Below are positions 63,618-64,000 of a DNA stretch of 64,000 nt, piece after piece. Origin of the DNA: an uncultured Bacteroides sp. (GTDB taxonomy: Bacteria; Bacteroidota; Bacteroidia; Bacteroidales; Bacteroidaceae); the NCBI RefSeq assembly GCF_963677945.1, contig NZ_OY782578.1, positions 3,563,258 through 3,627,257 on the forward strand, given 5' to 3'. Numbering within the stretch: position 1 is the stretch's first letter; each line of letters opens with the position of its first letter. Made by a program: the position numbers and the translations under genes. The notes under the pieces are model-generated. The model ran no database searches and had not been told where the DNA came from. It saw nothing but the letters and a program-made list of their open reading frames with translations.

Positions 63618-63625
63618 CAAATATA
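63618..63625 (-). promoter_or_regulatory. Promoter -7 element of the Cys-rich protein gene
   Basis: TATATTTG followed by C on the - strand; leader of about 30 bases to the ATG at 63580. Confidence 0.55.
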
Positions 63626-63750
63626 GTGAACAAACAACTAACCATTATATAAAGAATAGAACTTGTTTAAAACTATTTTGCATATAAAAGCGTTATTTAT
63701 TAAATCGTTGATAATAGTATTAAAGTGCTTTTAATTTAATACAAAGTGAT

Positions 63751-64000
63751 ATGAAACATTATATTTCTGGAATTAAGTGCATTTTATTTGTCTTCACAAT
63801 AATATTCCCAGCGGGTTGCTCCAAAAGCGAAATGAAATCAAGCAAAGAACGTGTCCTGACAAAAACTGACGACACAACATTATCCTATATTTTATCCCCT
63901 CCTGATAATAAAGGGAATTATTCAGTCGAGGAAGCTTTATACAATAGAAGATCACGCAGGGATTTTCAGGATAAAGAAATTTCCGAGAAGCAATTATCAC
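63751..64000 (+). CDS. Nitroreductase/SagB-type dehydrogenase lipoprotein (3' end outside window)
   Basis: Open frame from ATG at 63751 to the window edge, 83 codons visible. Signal sequence with lipobox PAGC (Cys23). Then a short linker and LSYILSPPDNKGNYSVEEALYNRRSRRDFQDKEISEKQLS, the N-terminal FMN-binding segment of SagB/ThcOx-type nitroreductases (RRSxRxF). Secreted members of this family are common in Bacteroides. Flavin-dependent reduction or oxidation is expected; substrate unknown. The shorter frame on the opposite strand here is not a gene. Confidence 0.8.
   Translation, partial: MKHYISGIKCILFVFTIIFPAGCSKSEMKSSKERVLTKTDDTTLSYILSPPDNKGNYSVEEALYNRRSRRDFQDKEISEKQLS

Noticed and set aside
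63794-64000. A - strand frame at the window edge
   Set aside because: The + strand frame from 63751 has a lipobox and nitroreductase motif, which the - strand frame lacks.

Overview
The window is AT-rich DNA from a member of the Bacteroidota, most likely Bacteroides or a close relative; no species can be named from it. The evidence is a SusC/SusD-type polysaccharide utilization locus with an STN-bearing SusC and a FecR-like anti-sigma factor, many secreted proteins and lipoproteins with Bacteroides-style leaders, and a recurring promoter element (TAnnTTTG, sometimes with TTG or TTTG about 19-20 bases upstream) in front of most first genes of operons. Shine-Dalgarno sequences are almost absent, with one striking exception at 59428-59434.

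Layout. 1-7.1 kb: the end of a pectin (rhamnogalacturonan-type) operon on the + strand: GH2 (cut by the window edge), CE12 acetylesterase, GH28, a free-standing DUF4450-like protein, GH28. 7.2-9.2 kb: NAD+ synthetase. 9.4-20.1 kb: an alpha-glucoside utilization locus. An ECF sigma factor on the + strand faces a leftward operon of FecR anti-sigma, SusC, SusD (broken by a one-base frameshift), GH13 and GH65. 20.5-27.3 kb: a small membrane protein and the histidine-degradation operon ftcD-hutU-hutH-hutI. 27.7-34.4 kb: an accessory, very AT-rich stretch with a lysine-rich mini-protein, an AAA+/DUF4143 ATPase behind duplicated operator-like repeats, a BspA-type leucine-rich-repeat lipoprotein, an XRE regulator with two orphan genes, and a cstA remnant. 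34.4-40.6 kb: a TPR-like exported protein, the carbon-starvation permease CstA, a cation-transporter/Fur pair with a palindromic operator, and a type III polyketide synthase with an ICMT-family methyltransferase. 40.8-45.4 kb: hisGDCB, preceded by a readable histidine leader peptide and attenuator. 45.4-58.4 kb: housekeeping genes (hotdog thioesterase, DsbD, Dabb, udk, MltF-like, APH-type kinase, ogt, metH, smpB and others). 58.6-60.5 kb: a NifU-like scaffold and its GGGtGRT partner, apparently strongly expressed. 60.7-63.2 kb: a decayed integrase and a gene-poor stretch full of repeats. The window ends in the start of a SagB/nitroreductase-type lipoprotein.

How the genes work together. The first operon deacetylates and cuts pectic backbones. 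In the second locus SusC probably signals through FecR to the sigma factor while importing alpha-glucooligosaccharides, which GH13 and GH65 hydrolyse to glucose. Histidine is both made (his operon, switched by ribosome stalling at four His codons) and degraded (hut operon). The least expected items are the type III PKS/methyltransferase pair, the his attenuator, a 116-118 bp dispersed repeat present in inverted copies 30 kb apart (partial third copy near 10 kb), clusters of GTGAGGG repeats, and the susD frameshift. No tRNA, rRNA or CRISPR array was recognised.
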